Positions 22,860 to 37,580 of a stretch of DNA of 64,000 bases are shown here, piece after piece. The first letter of the stretch is position 1; each line of letters begins with the position of its first letter. The notes beneath the pieces are model-generated. The model was not told the DNA's origin. It did not search any database and saw only the letters and a list, made by a program, of their open reading frames with translations. The position numbers and the translations under genes are program-made. Location of the stretch: assembly GCA_023053545.1 (NCBI GenBank), contig JAKZAN010000006.1, forward strand, positions 10,758,351 to 10,822,350, written 5' to 3'. Origin of the DNA: Lepidurus packardi (lineage: Eukaryota > Arthropoda > Branchiopoda > Notostraca > Triopsidae).

Positions 22860-25800
22860 CAATAAACATTATAATAGAAAAGCGTTTCATTACTGTTGCA
22901 AAATGCGATAAAATATTGCGAACTGGGGTTAAATTGCCATTGCGAAACATGACACCAAGAAACTGGGAATAAAAGGAATTTAAAATCAATTGATATGAGG
23001 AAATGTCTTAATTATTGTTAAATACAAATATTTGTTCTTGCAATGAGGTTCCCAATAGACAGAACCATTAGGAAATCGTACGAATAGATCCCTAAAACTT
23101 GCTTTCCAAGCAGAAGCCCCAATCCAAAGATGCAGGGACATATTTGCAGATCCGTCGAGTCTAATCTCTCGTAATCTGACGTGTTTGCTTCCAAAGGTAT
23201 CGCACTTTGTATAACCTTTTCCTCTATAATTTGAATTCGTCACTACCTTGCCAAAAGGTTCGTTCGCTACACTTTGCGTACAGTACACCTAGCATTACGA
23301 AACAGTTTTATTACTTTTTGCAAAACATAATTGGCAAGAAAATTGTACACAGTGCAAAGCTGTAACATTGCGAATAATTAAACTAATGATTTAAAACCCC
23401 AAAGACTATAATTCTTTTAATTGCCGAATGCTGTGTAAGTGTCACATACGTGAGGTACCGAGGCCTTCAACACATTTTTTCCAGGGCAAACGAACCCAGA
23501 GCAATATTAATAAAGTCAGCTTTCAAAATTAAGATTCCACATTAGCAGAGGACGTTTTCTTGGCTATGTTAAAGCATTTCCAGCAGTAGCTTAATTCCTT
23601 TGTTAAAAGTAGTCTATTTATCATTACAGAAAAGGGTGCCACATTCTAGGATGTTCACGCTGGTATCAAAATAAAAAAAAATACGTGAGGTGCAAAACTA
23701 GAGGTAAGCAATTGGCATCGAAATATTATCAACCTTGACATGCACCGCCGATATGGTGAATTCTAAAACTGCTTAGACATAGCTATATGCACATATACAC
23801 GACCACATCAATACAGCTGTATGCATAGAGAGAGGAAGAGAGACAATGCATACATCCACACGTCGCTATCAGCGCCTGTTCTGTCGGTGTTGTGAGAATA
23901 GCCCACATGAGAGGGACCAGTGGTTATACGTACCGCTGAAAGTCGTTCGAGTTCAGTTTTACAGCCAACTGACAACACACACCAACGCAAGTCATAATAA
24001 AAATGGGAAAAAAAGGACTAGAAACCTAATGAGCTTGAGTTGCCACCCTCAATTGATAGCCCCCAATTTGAGTCACAAAAGACAACTCCACCCCCTTGCC
24101 AAGACCTGACCTAAATACGTTTTTTTTCCTTCCCCATTTTGAACAGCAGACCTCACTTTTTTCGTTTTTCTGTTTCGGGCCTACCCGCGCCAGGCACAAA
24201 CCTGACAGAGGAAGGAGAGCTATTATTTTTCCTCGCTAGACTTACGAGGGCATGGCAAAAAACGAACGCCACACCGGGAAAAAAAAGACGGCCGACAGGA
24301 GAAAAAAATCCCCACGAAAAAGGGTTTCGAGTGAACCGGAAAAAAAGGACTAAAAAAGTCGGGACGTCATAGGCTCTTTTCTTTTCAATTCCTAAAAGAG
24401 TCACGCACGACAAAAAAAACGTGCCACACGCATACAATCCCTTTCTTTGCATGTAATCTTTTTCTTTCAGCTCCTTGGAAAAGGTATTAAAATCACATGA
24501 AAAAGAAACAATGTTCTTTCAATTGGCCCTGAAAAAGAAAAAAAGGTCGCACAATGGAAGATAACGCTAGATAACATGTCTATGCGCGTATATACGTATG
24601 AACGTGCATGTGTGTGAGTCTGGTCGGCGGCGTGACCAGGGGATATGCAAACGAGTTGAACGAACTGAATATAGGGCTTGAAAAGAAGATTTTTCCCGTT
24701 AACGAAAAAAAGGCGAACCAGCCGACGCTATAAGAAGCAGCAGAAAGCCCAGCGTGCGTTACACACGGAACTGGTGTGCAAAAAACGCCAAAGCAAAGAC
24801 TTGGAGCCAGGAAAAAGTGCCAGGGAAGAGGCGGAGAGGGAAGCTGAGCCCAAAAGAGCAGAGGGGAGCGCAAAAGACATTCATCCCCCCTCTTCTTCTT
24901 TTCTTAATTTTTTGATATGTTGGTCATCAATGTACTGTGGCCGTTGCTTTATAACGGGCATCCTGGACTGCAAAAACCGCGGAATGGAAAAATCGGTGCC
25001 AACGGCAAAGCAGTCAGCAGCTCCCACAGGACACTCCCAATGTAAAAAAAGAAACCCCCCCAAAAAGACAAGAAAAAAAGGGTGCACACCCATACCAGAA
25101 AAGAAGCAAGGTGGGGAGGTCATTCTTAGGTCACTGCCTATACAAAACTATCCTGTGCTACTGCCATCTCTATTTTTTTTTCTTTAAAGACTAGCCTGTT
25201 GCTTGCTAAATAGATTTATATTTAAATAGTACAGATTTTATAGAGAGATAAACATCAATAGCCATGAAGGTAAACGCTGCAGCACACGGTCCGTATTCTT
25301 AACCCACCCCACCTACCCTACTTACCCTTCCACCTTCTTATTTCCTCCTTGGGGCATTTCTTTGGGTGGCGCTATGGACTATCGGGCGTCATTGATTTGC
25401 ATAAAATACCCGTTCGGGCAGTTTTTTTCCGCCGTCCGCTCCCGGACTACTGCGACTCGGAGACTTCCCGCAGGAATAGCACTTCTTTTTCGCACCAGGC
25501 TTATATATCCAGCCTATATACGGGCCCGTTTCCTTGTCACTTGGAGTACGATAGCACTACAAGGGGAAGATAAATAGAAAAAAAAAGTTCAGTAGCATAT
25601 AAAAGGCGCCCGTTTTGTATACATGTTACCGATGCGGGTTATTGAGCAATATTATAGGTAGGACATCGTTTTTGTACATGGTTCTCGGCCTCAAATCATT
25701 ATTGGACTTTTTTTTCAGGAAGAGAACGGAAATCCAAAGCCGAGTTTGGGAACAATGAAAAACTGTGTCTTGCGATCTACCTATAGGACAAGGCTTTAAC

Positions 25801-28800
25801 TTCCCGTGGGCTCGAAAGACATAGACACCCAAGGTAACAAGAGGACAGCCCTCTTGTGAGCCCAAAGTACCCCACAACCTGACTAAACTAATTGCTGATA
25901 CCGGAACGGGTTCTCAATACTCGAGGATTTGGCTTAGGGTGATTTACGTTCAAAGAGCCCTTGTTGTTTGGACGCACTGGAATTGGCCTATCTCTAACGT
26001 GGTATAGCTACTAAAAGTAAATCGAAATCAAGTAACCAATGGCCCATTGACTTTTAATCAACAATTCAAATCAAGAAAGTTCCTTTCAAGAAAGAGGGCA
26101 AAAGTCTGTAAATTGCGGGCATACGTTTTCTGCCTTTTACCAGGAAAACCACAGCTCAGATTAAACAAGAAACACGCATATTTAGGAACGCTTTCCCCGA
26201 GCACATTTACTTCATTACCGCGCTTAAAGCGAGCAGATAGGCTTCTCAGTAAAACCAAGTTCATGTCCTTTGCTTTCTTTTTTATGCACGGAAATTGTAA
26301 AAGCCCAGAAGAACCCGGAAGGATGTGTTAGAAAACAATCCCAGTTTTATTCCTAAAGATTCGCTAAGTGGAGTCTAATTAGACTCACGTCTCATTCTAA
26401 ACTCCCTTTTAACGGATTTATTTGGGGAATTTTTTTCTAGTGGTGTTCTACTTTCAGTTTTGACGGTATTACAAAGAAGTTTATGCTTATGGTCACGGTA
26501 ACCAAAATTTCAGGATATCAGTGGCATAAGCAAAGACTGATTCAGAAGTTTCACTAATAAACAATTCAAGCTAGAAATTCGTTACAGTAAAAAATGATAG
26601 AAAGCTTAATGATTAAGACTTGAAGTTCTAAAACAAAAAAAGAATTACCTTGAAACTTGCCACAAAAAATGGCAAAAATGTACATAAAACTTGTCAAAAA
26701 AATACAACAGAAAGTTTTCAACAAACAAAAAGTAAGTTTTCTCTTAACATCGCACTCCTTAAATAAGATATAACCTGAACAAAAGCTAAATTCATATAAT
26801 CTAACGTACTGGAAAAAGATTGCCATGAAAAATCCGTTTCATGGGAAGAAATAAGAAATTATAGGCCCATTTCCAGCACCATGATTTTAATTTGAATCTT
26901 AAATGAGTTTTATTGACAATGAAATGTCATACAATACAAATTTCTAGTACAAAGGCAGGAAATTCGATGGAAAATAACTCCATTTTAATGTATTGGAGTA
27001 AGGTAGCTTACTGTAAGAGCCAAATGTTGGCCTAAGGGGCGTGTTTCTCGCGCGTGTAGCTTCCGTTCCGTCTTCCATTAAGATTCGTCTGACTGCTTTT
27101 TAAGCATCTTCACACCTATCATTCCCCTTTTGGTCCTAACGTTCAAAAGGGCAGCCTTTATCATAAATATAAAATAACCTAAGTAATAAAAATAAAAATA
27201 CACAATAGATTTCCCGACTCCATTCCTCCATTACACCACGCCAGAAAGACATTTAGGAGAACAAACCCCCAGAAAGACGCAAACGTTGCTGGTCTTTGCC
27301 ACACAGCACGTATACATCATTCCCGCCTTCCCCAGCTTGGATATATATGTACGCTCTATTTTTTTTAATGGTTCTTGCTTCCACAATGAAAAATAAAGCG
27401 TTTATGGAAAGTATTAGTGAAATATGACCATATTACTTCCCAAGCTTGGGTTCAAGCTAACACTTCGTCCTTGCGTTGGATTATACGAACATTTTTACTT
27501 CTTCGTGTTTGTCATCAACACCCACAAGCCTATAACAAGCCATAAATGAATCAAAGCAATCCCTAGAATATACTCATCCTAGCATTACTGGGCGGCTGAA
27601 GCGGCTGAGAGGTACGCCGGAACAACGCTAAGAAACCCGACCAGTGTCACTCGCTTTACTCGGTCCCTATTTTATCCACTCTGCGCAACCATGAAAAATG
27701 AACTCAGCGTTAAGCGGCAGGCCGAAGTAAACCCTACAAGTCCGGGCTGGCCCCAATGGTTGGTTTCCCTGCGTTACCTTTGTTTCTGGGACAGAAACAG
27801 TATGCCTCGAGTGGGCGATTAGGTGAAAACAAGGCTTATCACCTACGCCAAGCCTAGCCTCTCGCTCCTACAGCCACATAAAAAGACACACAGACGGGGT
27901 TTTACGGTAAGGAGATTGTCGTTGGCATTAGTTTTGGAACCAGGACAAGCGTTTTCAATGTGGTTGTCCTTGAATTGCATACATGCGGGAACATTAAGGT
28001 TGGCCTGTGCGCTCAGCCGAGCCCTGAAGGAAGCTTTATTTACGCTGTTCTCAGTACATGATGTAATAATAGTGTACTATTTTTAATAAATAAAAGGAGA
28101 TTTACACAGCTCAGCTTGAACCAACATCGTAACTAGCAAAAATCGCCTATTACGCTTGCTATTCCATTTCCATTACTTTTTATGATTAATATTGTTTCTT
28201 GAAACCATTCCATCGAGGAAAAGCTGGGAAAACCTGTGTGTGAGCACAACTCTGGCCAAACTTGTTACATCTCGGCTCGAAACTATTCCTTCCCTCACTT
28301 TTCCTCTGTCTTCTTGCTTGACTTTTCCTCCACCCTGCTTCATTGCAGTAGCCCAAGAGAGCAAAAAAATGACTGGAAGAATTCGGGTCTTTTGCGCGAA
28401 AGAAAAAAAGCCTATGCCAAAAAGTAAAGCGACTTTTTTCAGGGAGCCTGGAACGTGGGACGCAGTCGAAGCATTGCAAAAAAAAAAAGAAAAAAAGGGT
28501 GGGCGCTTCCTGCATGACAAGGGTGGGCTGCATGGGTTCTTTGGTGGTGGTGCTAGCAGGAAACCCAAGCAAAAGAAGGTTGCCAAAAAGACGAGGGACT
28601 TTTTTGCAGTTTTTTCTGCAAATGAAGGAGGGGGTTGGGAGGAGTGAAAAGGAAACCGGGAGGGGGGAGTTTTCCGCAAAAGAAGGGAGGTAATTGATGG
28701 ATCAAGAAGTTTTTTTTCTTTTTTAACCTAACCTAGCTCTTCTCTCCTCTTCCTCCATTTGCCTCTTTTTTCGCGTCCCCTTTCTCACTTCTCTCATTTC

Positions 28801-29352
28801 CCCACTTTTCCTTCTTCCCTCTATCTTATACACAATTGCACGTAATAGAGTCGGTTATCTTATGCGTCTTTTCGGTTTCGCGTTTTTGTACATTTTTTTT
28901 TTTGCACCGAACTCCCATACGGGAAAAGGCCTGGGCTCTGCGCTGCTGACGGGCACAAAGCATAGGCAAAAAAAAAGGGTTCCCGACATTCGGGCCTCCC
29001 TCCCCCCGTCTCTCTCTCTCCCTCTCCCTTTCTCTCTCACTCTCTATCACTATGCAACACCTAGCGTGTACCGTGATAAAAACATAGGTCCCTAGGACAG
29101 ACAACGCTGCGCGTTTTACATACACAAAATATAGCCCGAGAGTTTTCCAAAGCTTGCAAATATAGCAAAGCTATTATAACACACGACCAAGAAGCGAGCC
29201 CCTTGACGCTTTTTTTTTTAAATCAAAATTAAGGGGGCAGGGATTTTATATCCAGCGTTTCTACGAGCAACAAGATTCGTTTCCATAATATCCACGTTTG
29301 GTACAATATAGGATACCATATACAATTATAGTACAAAATTCTTGTGGATTAA

Positions 29353-30240
29353 GGCTTCCCTATGCCTTAACTTACTGACGGGAAACAGTCACAGATGGCA
29401 CTGATGATTGTTATGGTTTTTCGAAAGCCTTGCGTAAGAAAGTAGCTACTAATTTATTGTTCATTGTAAAAAAGAACGGTGGATTGTGCACTAGTCTGAT
29501 CAGGCTTACTGTTAAATAATTTTTTGGAAAGCGAAGCACATGAACAGAAATCTTAGTTGAGGTTTTCTGAATAACGGAAATTTTAATGACGAATAACTAG
29601 CAAGTAGTCACGTCTGAAGCCGATAAGGGCCCTTTTCGTACCTTTCAGCATGGGAAACTAGACCTTAGTAACATCAGTCTGCAATAACGGCGAGTTTCCT
29701 ATGCTTTAACACTACACGTTGTTCTTAATGTCCAAACAACTTTACATGTGCTTTCCTTTACATGTAGAAAAAAATATGTAGCTAACTCCCGGTTTGTTTT
29801 TGCTTCTGAAAAGTACAACTTTTCACCACAGTTTGCTGTAGCAGCACAAGGTCCGAATCAAGTCGTCGATCATTCGGAACAAGATTTCTGGAAAACGGCT
29901 AGTCACGTCAGATTTAAAATTAATTTAAAACAATACCTTTATTTTACTTTATCAGCTAATGTACAAGGAAAGCAGACATTGTTAGTTAACGTATTTCTCA
30001 TAGTTTCAAACTTAATTTGCTTATTGCTGATTTATTACTGAGTGGATAAAAAGTTGCATTGGTGGTGCACTACCTACTAGCAACTCAAGATTACTGTCAA
30101 AAAATTTTCCATGAAATATACTGGCTTTAGTTGTTCTGAAATAGTTCTGAAGTTGTTCCACTTTAGTTGTTCTGAAATAGTTCTGAAGTTGTTCCGAAAT
30201 TTCTCCATGCAAACTGCCTATACCGAGCTAAGGTGTACTA
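29353..30240 (+). mobile_element. TTAA-flanked miniature transposon, copy A (long version)
   Basis: The left end is TTAA then GGCTTCCCTATGCCTTA (TTAA at 29349-29352). The right end carries CCGAGCTAAGGTGTAC. Several blocks match copy B at 54577-55136 in the same order: CAGATGGCACTGATG, TTTGCTGTAGCAG, AACGTATTTCTCATAGTT and GTGCACTACCT...CAAGATTACTGTCAAA. This copy is about 330 bp longer and its right TTAA is mutated. A 36-bp tandem duplication lies inside (30125-30196). No transposase is encoded. Confidence 0.65.
30125..30196. repeat. Tandem duplication of a 36-bp unit
   Basis: Two adjacent copies of a unit that begins CTTTAGTTGTTCTGAAATAG and ends in GTTGTTCC plus one variable base. The unit itself repeats GTTCTGAA internally. 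It lies within the 3' part of the TTAA element copy A. Confidence 0.85.
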
Positions 30241-30632
30241 ATTACTCCTCGTTTATATAACAATGCATATATCACTATCAATCTTATTCAAACCAACACT
30301 CCCTTTTAGCAGCTTTTGAATCATAACATACTGTATTCAGAAGCTGCCGGTTTTGTCTGCACAGGTTTTCTAAAGAACACAGATCCAGTAGACCCAAGCG
30401 GTGGGTGTTGTCTGTTGTCGAGGTAGGGCATATGCATGTATGGGTGACAGGATCCCAGCGCCTGAATTGTTAAATCCAAGACTTTGACATGTACTTATTT
30501 TTTTTTTTAAATCGAATATGCCATTAAGCTAACTGCCCACTCGCCAACGTCACCCAGTTCAAATCCTTCGTGGTTTTCACATGCGTACGAAAGGGATGAG
30601 AAAATCAGGGGTGGGGGGGATGGAAACTCTCT

Positions 30633-30650
30633 CACACACACACACACACA
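30633..30650. repeat. CA microsatellite
   Basis: A run of about nine AC units. A second shorter run of about eight units is at 30831-30846. Confidence 0.85.
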
Positions 30651-31754
30651 AGTATGCATAGGCTGCGTGTCTCTCCACATATGCCCTCTCTTTTCTTTGA
30701 TTAATTGACTCGGTTCAATTCATAATGCCGTGCACACAATGCCCGGACCCGGGGTGCCGCATAGCAAGTCTCTCCCGATTCAACAATGGCCTACGAGTTA
30801 AAATTCCGAGCGCTTGAAAATTTCAGCCCAACACACACACACACACAACTCACGCACACATGCTCGAGTTTTAGTTAGCATGCATATATAGGTCTGTACT
30901 ATAACCCCTTTCCCTTGCTCTGTTCTTGCTTCGTGTAAGCTTTTTTTATTTATTTTTTTTTTAATTCAACTGTCCCTGTAGTTTGCATCAACCCATGCGA
31001 GCAGTAGCACGCAATATGCGTTTTTTCTGCTTTATATATTCTTCTTTCCTGTGGGGTATATTTCAGCCAAACGCGTCTGCGGCATGCACACATGCCAAGT
31101 ACTGTACGGCGCAATAACGATTAGTCCCGAAAGCTCGCATCGCAGTAACGTTCACTTAATCCATCACTTCCGCGTCCGTAGTCTTTTAGGGACAGACAAA
31201 AAGGAATGTGTGCTGTACTTTCTCTATACATGTTTTTATACGTTGTGTATTAGCTAAACACTGCACTATGCAAGCACAATGTCCGGTGACCTAGATTTCA
31301 TACAAGGTTCTTACAAGCAAAGTAGTAAACCCTTTAAGTTTTGCTCGAATCAACCGACAAATTGGGGTCTTAGCTTACGATGGGATTGTTGTTTTCTATT
31401 TGCCTGCTCAGAGTATAAATTGCTGTAATACACCGCAAAGAGCTCCTCATACTTGGACGTCGTACATTCCTATTACCAGCAAGTAAGGGTATCAGCGTAC
31501 GAAGCCAACGTTTATTATTAGAATACAAATTCAGAATTGATGGGCCATTTTGGTACTACAGAGCCCCTTACTACTACTGTATCCTGAAAGGGCACCGCTG
31601 CCAAAAGGCTAATAACCACCAAAATCCTTAAGCTTCAAAAAGAGTAGAAAATCTACTTTCTGAAGGTATGTTTCTCTCTACCATGCTCGAAATAATAAGT
31701 GAGATATTAGTAGAAGAAAAAGTCTGAAACTCAAACGGGTCATTTTTCCCATTG

Positions 31755-32090
31755 GCCCAGCGCGCCTTCACGCGACCCCGTGACGTAGGATCGGTGATCC
31801 ACGCTTCCTGGGCGCTCCCCAGAGCCTGTATTTCGTGTGTACAAGGCGCCGAATTGAGCTTTCCAAATGACAAAAAAGTTAAAGAAGATTCGGACGAAAG
31901 CGAGTATTTTGACGGAAGCCACATTCTAGAGGACGAAGCGTCGAAATTTGGAGTGTTTTAGCATTCCTACGACAGAAATTGACGGTGCTCAGCCCCTACC
32001 TGTTTCAGCCACAGAGGCGAATAATGTTCCAATGTGGCTGAATTGTCGGCAATGCAAGGGTAATGTAGTTGTAATGGAATTGTAACTGAA
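31755..32090 (+). pseudogene. Possible frameshifted coding remnant, acidic motif
   Basis: One frame, without an ATG start, gives an open stretch ending in the acidic segment KKVKEDSDESEYFDG and ILEDEASKFGVF before TAG at 31959-31961. Straight after it, another frame continues with PTTEIDGAQPLPVS and NNVPMWLNCRQCKGN to a stop near 32089. Acidic Asp/Glu/Ser stretches of this kind are common at the N-termini of piggyBac-like transposases, but no catalytic motif is visible. The assignment is weak. Confidence 0.2.
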
Positions 32091-33857
32091 GATTCTCTTG
32101 TTTCTGATGGGTAACTTATTCTAAAACATCGTGTGCTTCGACAAAACCAAGTCAGGCTCAGACCATGCCGTCTAGTGTTTTGGCAACAGTTACATTACAT
32201 GGACACTAAGTACTTATAACTGTTGCGTAATATGTACTTTCGCTCTGAAGTAGCCATTTTGGCATAATCCAGCACGTGCATATGTCATTATACTATTTGT
32301 TTTAAAATGTATGGAAGACAACAAACAAGTAATAGAGTCGCTCGAAACGTACAGTAACTATTGAGAGCAAAAGTATAAGGTACGAGGTCGTCTTCAAGGA
32401 AGGTCAATTCTTCGACTACATTAGATCCATAGCACTAGGCGCTTTGGAAAAGGTTGATGAGTCGGGCATAAGGAAATGAGTTAATGGTTGGTGGTTAATA
32501 TATCGCTCCTCTATAAACTTGACTCGTGCAAAGTACACGAGCACATTATATGCGTCCGTTTCTTCATCACCTTTACTACGCAAAGACACAGCTTTCTTCG
32601 GTCTAAGAGGTGACGCTCAGTTTACTCAAGTACTCTAATCCCGTCCGATGTCGGGGAACGAGGTCATGGGACAGAGGTTGGAAGGCTTAAGAAGGGAAGC
32701 ATGTACTTTCTTCCCTCGCAGCATGAGTTCGCAATTAGTGACAGGTAAAATGTAATTCCAACATGTCCTCAGCCAGGACCTATTACCCTTTCCTCTCGGA
32801 TGCAAAGGGCGCGGATGAGAGAGCGAGAGGGGATTTTTGGCTGATGTAGTACAGTACTCCAACATGGGAAACATAGGGTGGTCATAACAGTTACCAAAGG
32901 CAAAGTATACGAGCCCCAGCAAAACGGACGAGGTTCGGGGGAGGAGAAACCTGGTTAACCGTTGCCATATACGCCGAGGGAGGTATACTTGGGAATTCCG
33001 CGGGAGGGATTGGGTTGGAGCTTGTTGGCTACGTAAAATAAGACTTTCTAGGCTGATGTGCTGCTTGCTTTTGACGACGGGGGTATTATAAGCTCGGCGG
33101 ACCCTTTTTTGTAGTCCCTCTGCCCCTCGCGCCCCTTGTACGTACGTAGGTACGTACGAGGCCATATGGCCCAAGTGGGCTGAAAACTCATCTTGCGAAT
33201 ATGGTATCCCCTTCTCTTATACGACTCGAACGCGGAAGGGTGGTACAGTTGGGGTTACCATATCAGTACCTACCCTCCAACGTCGCGCACATCCACACGG
33301 GGCGCGAGTTGAGTGAGAAGGACGTAAGAAAACGCGGCTGGGTCGCACACGGACGATCCATCCTGATTCGGAGAGAGCAAATGGCGAATGTAAACCCAGG
33401 GGTATACATGGTGTAGTAAAAGGGCACGATGGCGATGAGGGTTAAGGGTGTGCGTGTACATATATACGCCCTTGTGTATACAAAGCCATCCCATCCGAGC
33501 AGCAGCAGCAGCCGGCGAAACGAGAAAGAGGGTTAGTTGCAATTGCAATTGAACAATTTTGTGTTCGCGGAGAGAGAGAGACGACTTTCGTATGCTGCTG
33601 GCAGAAGGGGGTTGTTGGTAGTTGCACTGCAAGAACCCATAGAGTCATGATCAAGACGGGTGATGCGTGGGGTAGTTGCTCTGGTATCGCAACGAGCTTT
33701 ATTAGGGTGCACGGGAATATATACGCCAAAGGGAGTGCACCGTAGAGATAAATTCCTTAATATTGAAGTCTTGCTTAAATTAAATATATATTAAATATAT
33801 TTTATTGTATCAATTCTATACCTATATATATACCTAATATATATACCTATACCTATA

Positions 33858-34377
<520 letters not shown>

Positions 34378-34546
34378 AGAATTATTTTCTATATTTTTTA
34401 AAGATATGTCTCTCTTACATGCAGTGCATGTGGCTTAGCAACCGTATGGATCGTGCATGCGAATTTCCTTGAGAGATTGCAAGCGTGCATGCAGGGAGAC
34501 TCGCTTTAGCGCTCTCTAATTCACAAACTTCTCTGACAGAGCTAGA

Positions 34547-34567
34547 AGAGAGAGAGTGGGAGAGGGG

Positions 34568-34598
<31 letters not shown>

Positions 34599-34613
34599 TA
34601 AGAGAGAGAGGAG
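34547..34613. repeat. GA-rich microsatellite
   Basis: Imperfect AG repeats interrupted by single G, A or T bases. The tract lies just right of the TA palindrome, so two unstable simple repeats are close together. Confidence 0.85.
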
Positions 34614-37528
34614 CGCTAACTAATAGCGTACCGAGTGTACAGTACGTACATGTTTCGTAAACGCAGCAGCAGCTAGCGAAGGGGGTGGTTGGGCAGTCAG
34701 CGATCGATACCACAGATGGATTTAAATGGGTAAAGAACCGCATGGCCTTTGGGTAAGTACTAAAGTTCATCAGACTCAAGTCATGAACTTGTAAAATTTT
34801 TAGATGAGGGCCAAAAAGGGTCTTTTGGTGGGAGCACGGCGCAAAACAGTCCCCTGAGCGATCATACGACTACTCTATAAAGGATCCACCAACAAGATCA
34901 TTTATCATGTCTTCAGTTTGCTTGCGTTTGCTTTACAAATCGGGAAAAAACGGGGTTTTGCGTACCGTGCACGGGTTCGATCCTTTTCGAGCAACATTCT
35001 TTTTTTGTATTTTTTTTTTCTTTTTTTTTACAGAGAGAGAGGGGGGGGGGGCTTTCAGGGAGTCCGCCTGTCCTGCCTGGGCCAAGCGTGTCCATTGTCG
35101 ACTACCCTTTTTGCCATTCTTGCGAAACAGGGTCTTCATTGTAGTCACTAGGTCGTCTTATTCGCAATGCGATGGCCTCCAAAAGGCAGTCAATTACGTA
35201 GCGAAACTGCGCCGTAGGAGTAGCCTGCTATACAGCAGTGAAGGCATTAAAAGTCAGGAGAAGAAAAAATAAAGAACGGAGGCGGGATCCACGGAAAAAA
35301 AGAATACCGGTGGGGGAAAAATGTAGCATACACCGGGTACACGGCGTGCCAGTAACTGGATGGACGACAGGAAGCGGCCCAAGTAAGTCAACTTGTCCTA
35401 ACTCGTATCCTAGCTTTAGCGCTGGCAATCGATAAGTTGACAGAGAAGGAGGGCCCAAAAGCACGAGTTTCTGAACAGAAAGGCCAAACAGAAAGAAAAA
35501 AGCGGGGGGATATTCTATACTAGACGTCACATTCAGAAAAAATCTGCCAGCTGCCCGCAAGCTCCACAGGGGACATGGAGACAAGAAGGTGTGTCCAGTA
35601 GCTTTCCCGGACTAATCGTTAGAAATAATCGAACTGGGACTATGAATACAAATAGTATGTGAAATACACATATTTCTTAGACAGAAATATTCTTTTAAAA
35701 CTATTATTATTAATTAACTATTATCAGACACGATTTAAAATCGAAAAAATATTATTCGATATCGAAGTAATGTAAAAAAAAAAATTGTGATCTAATTATT
35801 ATTTACGAAAATATTTATCTTTAATTAATAAGGGAAAAAAGGAGAGAAATAAAAGCACCCATGAGTGGGGTTGTTGGTTGGCTGTCTGTCGGCATCTTGA
35901 GAAAAAGTACCCTATCTTACTTACTGGATATCCTTATTGGCTAGGGTCGTAATTGTAACCCTCTCCGTCGACTTGGCTGCCATGTTTCCGTGCTTGGGGT
36001 AATACCCATTTTTGCTGTGTACAAGTTCAAACTCGGGCTCTACCTTCGTCTATATTACAGCCTTAACAACCTCTGGTCGGTGGGGACGAATACACGAAAC
36101 ATTCTTGTGCAGAACCCAAGCCAATTGGAAGCCATACAAATTGACTTTTGCTAGCTGTGCTCGTGGCTGCTGCACGCTGGTGCAATAAGGGAGGTTAACA
36201 GCAGCAGCAAAAAACCGATATAGTCCGGTAACTGCTTAGGTAATGCAGTTTGGGCCCCTCTCCCTGCATCTTTCTGGAATGGAAGGAGGACATAAAACAA
36301 AATAATGCCCAAAAGAAAAAAAATATACACGAGTTCTCGGGGGTGGTGCTGGGGGTACATGGTTCTACAACATTCAACAAGACCTCTTTAACGCGGACGA
36401 AATTGACCGACCCAGCCAAGTACCCTAACATCCCTCTACACCAGACGCACCAACCGTAAGCTTAGAGGTAAAGGGTTAAGAGCAAGAGCGAGAAAGAAAC
36501 GAGAACACTCAGCAAAAAGAAAAGACCCCGGCCGCACCCCCGTGTGCTATAACGTTTCGCATTGCAGCCCGGGTCCAGTCCGAATCAGTCCCGCGACCCG
36601 GTCATCAAAAAGCGCTTTCGCGAGTGAGAGTGACCGTACGTGGCACTGTCTCCGTACCGAACCCAATGGCGGTCATGTTTTACGACAGGGTTTTTGTCGA
36701 GTCAGCCAAAAAGAAAAAAGGGGGGTATATAGCATAGGAAGCTGCTGCTCATCCTAGCCCCCCCCCATCCCTTTCGCAGTTTTTTCGGGGAAAATGTTCC
36801 AATCGTGCAACTGCTTCCCATATAATTCCTAGGATTCGTCCATCTGTCAGTCAGCAGCGTCAGGCGTCACAGTAATTTCGCAGTTCGTAATACGAGCAAT
36901 TTTCAGCGGAAGCGCTGCAGAGAAAACGGTTTACATAGTTTCCGCCCCATTTTTACCCTGTTTAAATAAAGAAAAACAAAACACTCGGGGTTCTTCTCCC
37001 AGGCTCTGCGTAGTATTACGTGCAGTACCTCGTATAGCTACAAATACACCAAAAGGCTTAGGATACAACCGAAGAATGCAAGCCACGCTTAAGCATTTAA
37101 AGCCCGCAGAAGACTTCCAGAGCAGAAAGCAAATCTAACTCACACATTTCCCCCCTAAAAGAACCCAGCAATAGTTTCCAAGCTTTGACGACGTTAAGAA
37201 GAAACACCAACAAAAACACCCCCTGAATAGGATTTTCCTACGGATTCAAGTTTTCCGCGAACTGCGAATGATGCATGGATTACAAGCGCGTGGCTAACCC
37301 GCGGTTTACCTGTCCCGTCTCGGACATTTTTCGACTTGGACACGACAGTGAATGTTTACAACATAAAAGAAACTGGTTGTCGGAAACAAGGGGGAGAATT
37401 ACAGAGGAGCGATTAGTGATCCCTTTCAATAAACAACGCCCTGTAACTTTGCAGTCAGCTTTGCATTATTATAATAAGCTTAATTTAGGGGCCAGGCAAA
37501 AAATGCAGTAACAATATAGAACCCAACT

Positions 37529-37580
37529 GTGGCCGAGCGGAGGAAAAGTTAAAAAGAGGGAGAGAAAAAGGTTCGAGATC
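37529..37580 (+). repeat. tRNA-like A box and B box remnant
   Basis: TGTGGCCGAGCGG, as in the D-arm of serine or leucine tRNAs, is followed about 30 bases later by GGTTCGAGATC, close to the B-box consensus. No anticodon arm or acceptor pairing can be drawn, so this is not a functional tRNA. It could be a decayed tRNA copy or the head of a tRNA-derived SINE. Confidence 0.3.

Noticed and set aside
24678-25187. Plus-strand frame of 169 codons, Lys/Arg-rich
   Set aside because: Its content follows from A-rich low-complexity DNA; there is no domain, and the frame ends in a poly-Phe run from T-rich sequence.
28173-28693. Overlapping frames on both strands, up to 168 codons
   Set aside because: All are driven by A/T homopolymers and purine-rich tracts; no strand stands out.
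32635-33174. Minus-strand frame of 179 codons
   Set aside because: It starts at a non-ATG codon, shows no signal peptide, domain or splice context, and its translation looks like random sequence from mixed-composition DNA.
34966-34982. GGGTTCGATCC resembling a tRNA T-loop
   Set aside because: There is no matching A box, acceptor stem or anticodon arm upstream, so it is probably a chance B-box match.
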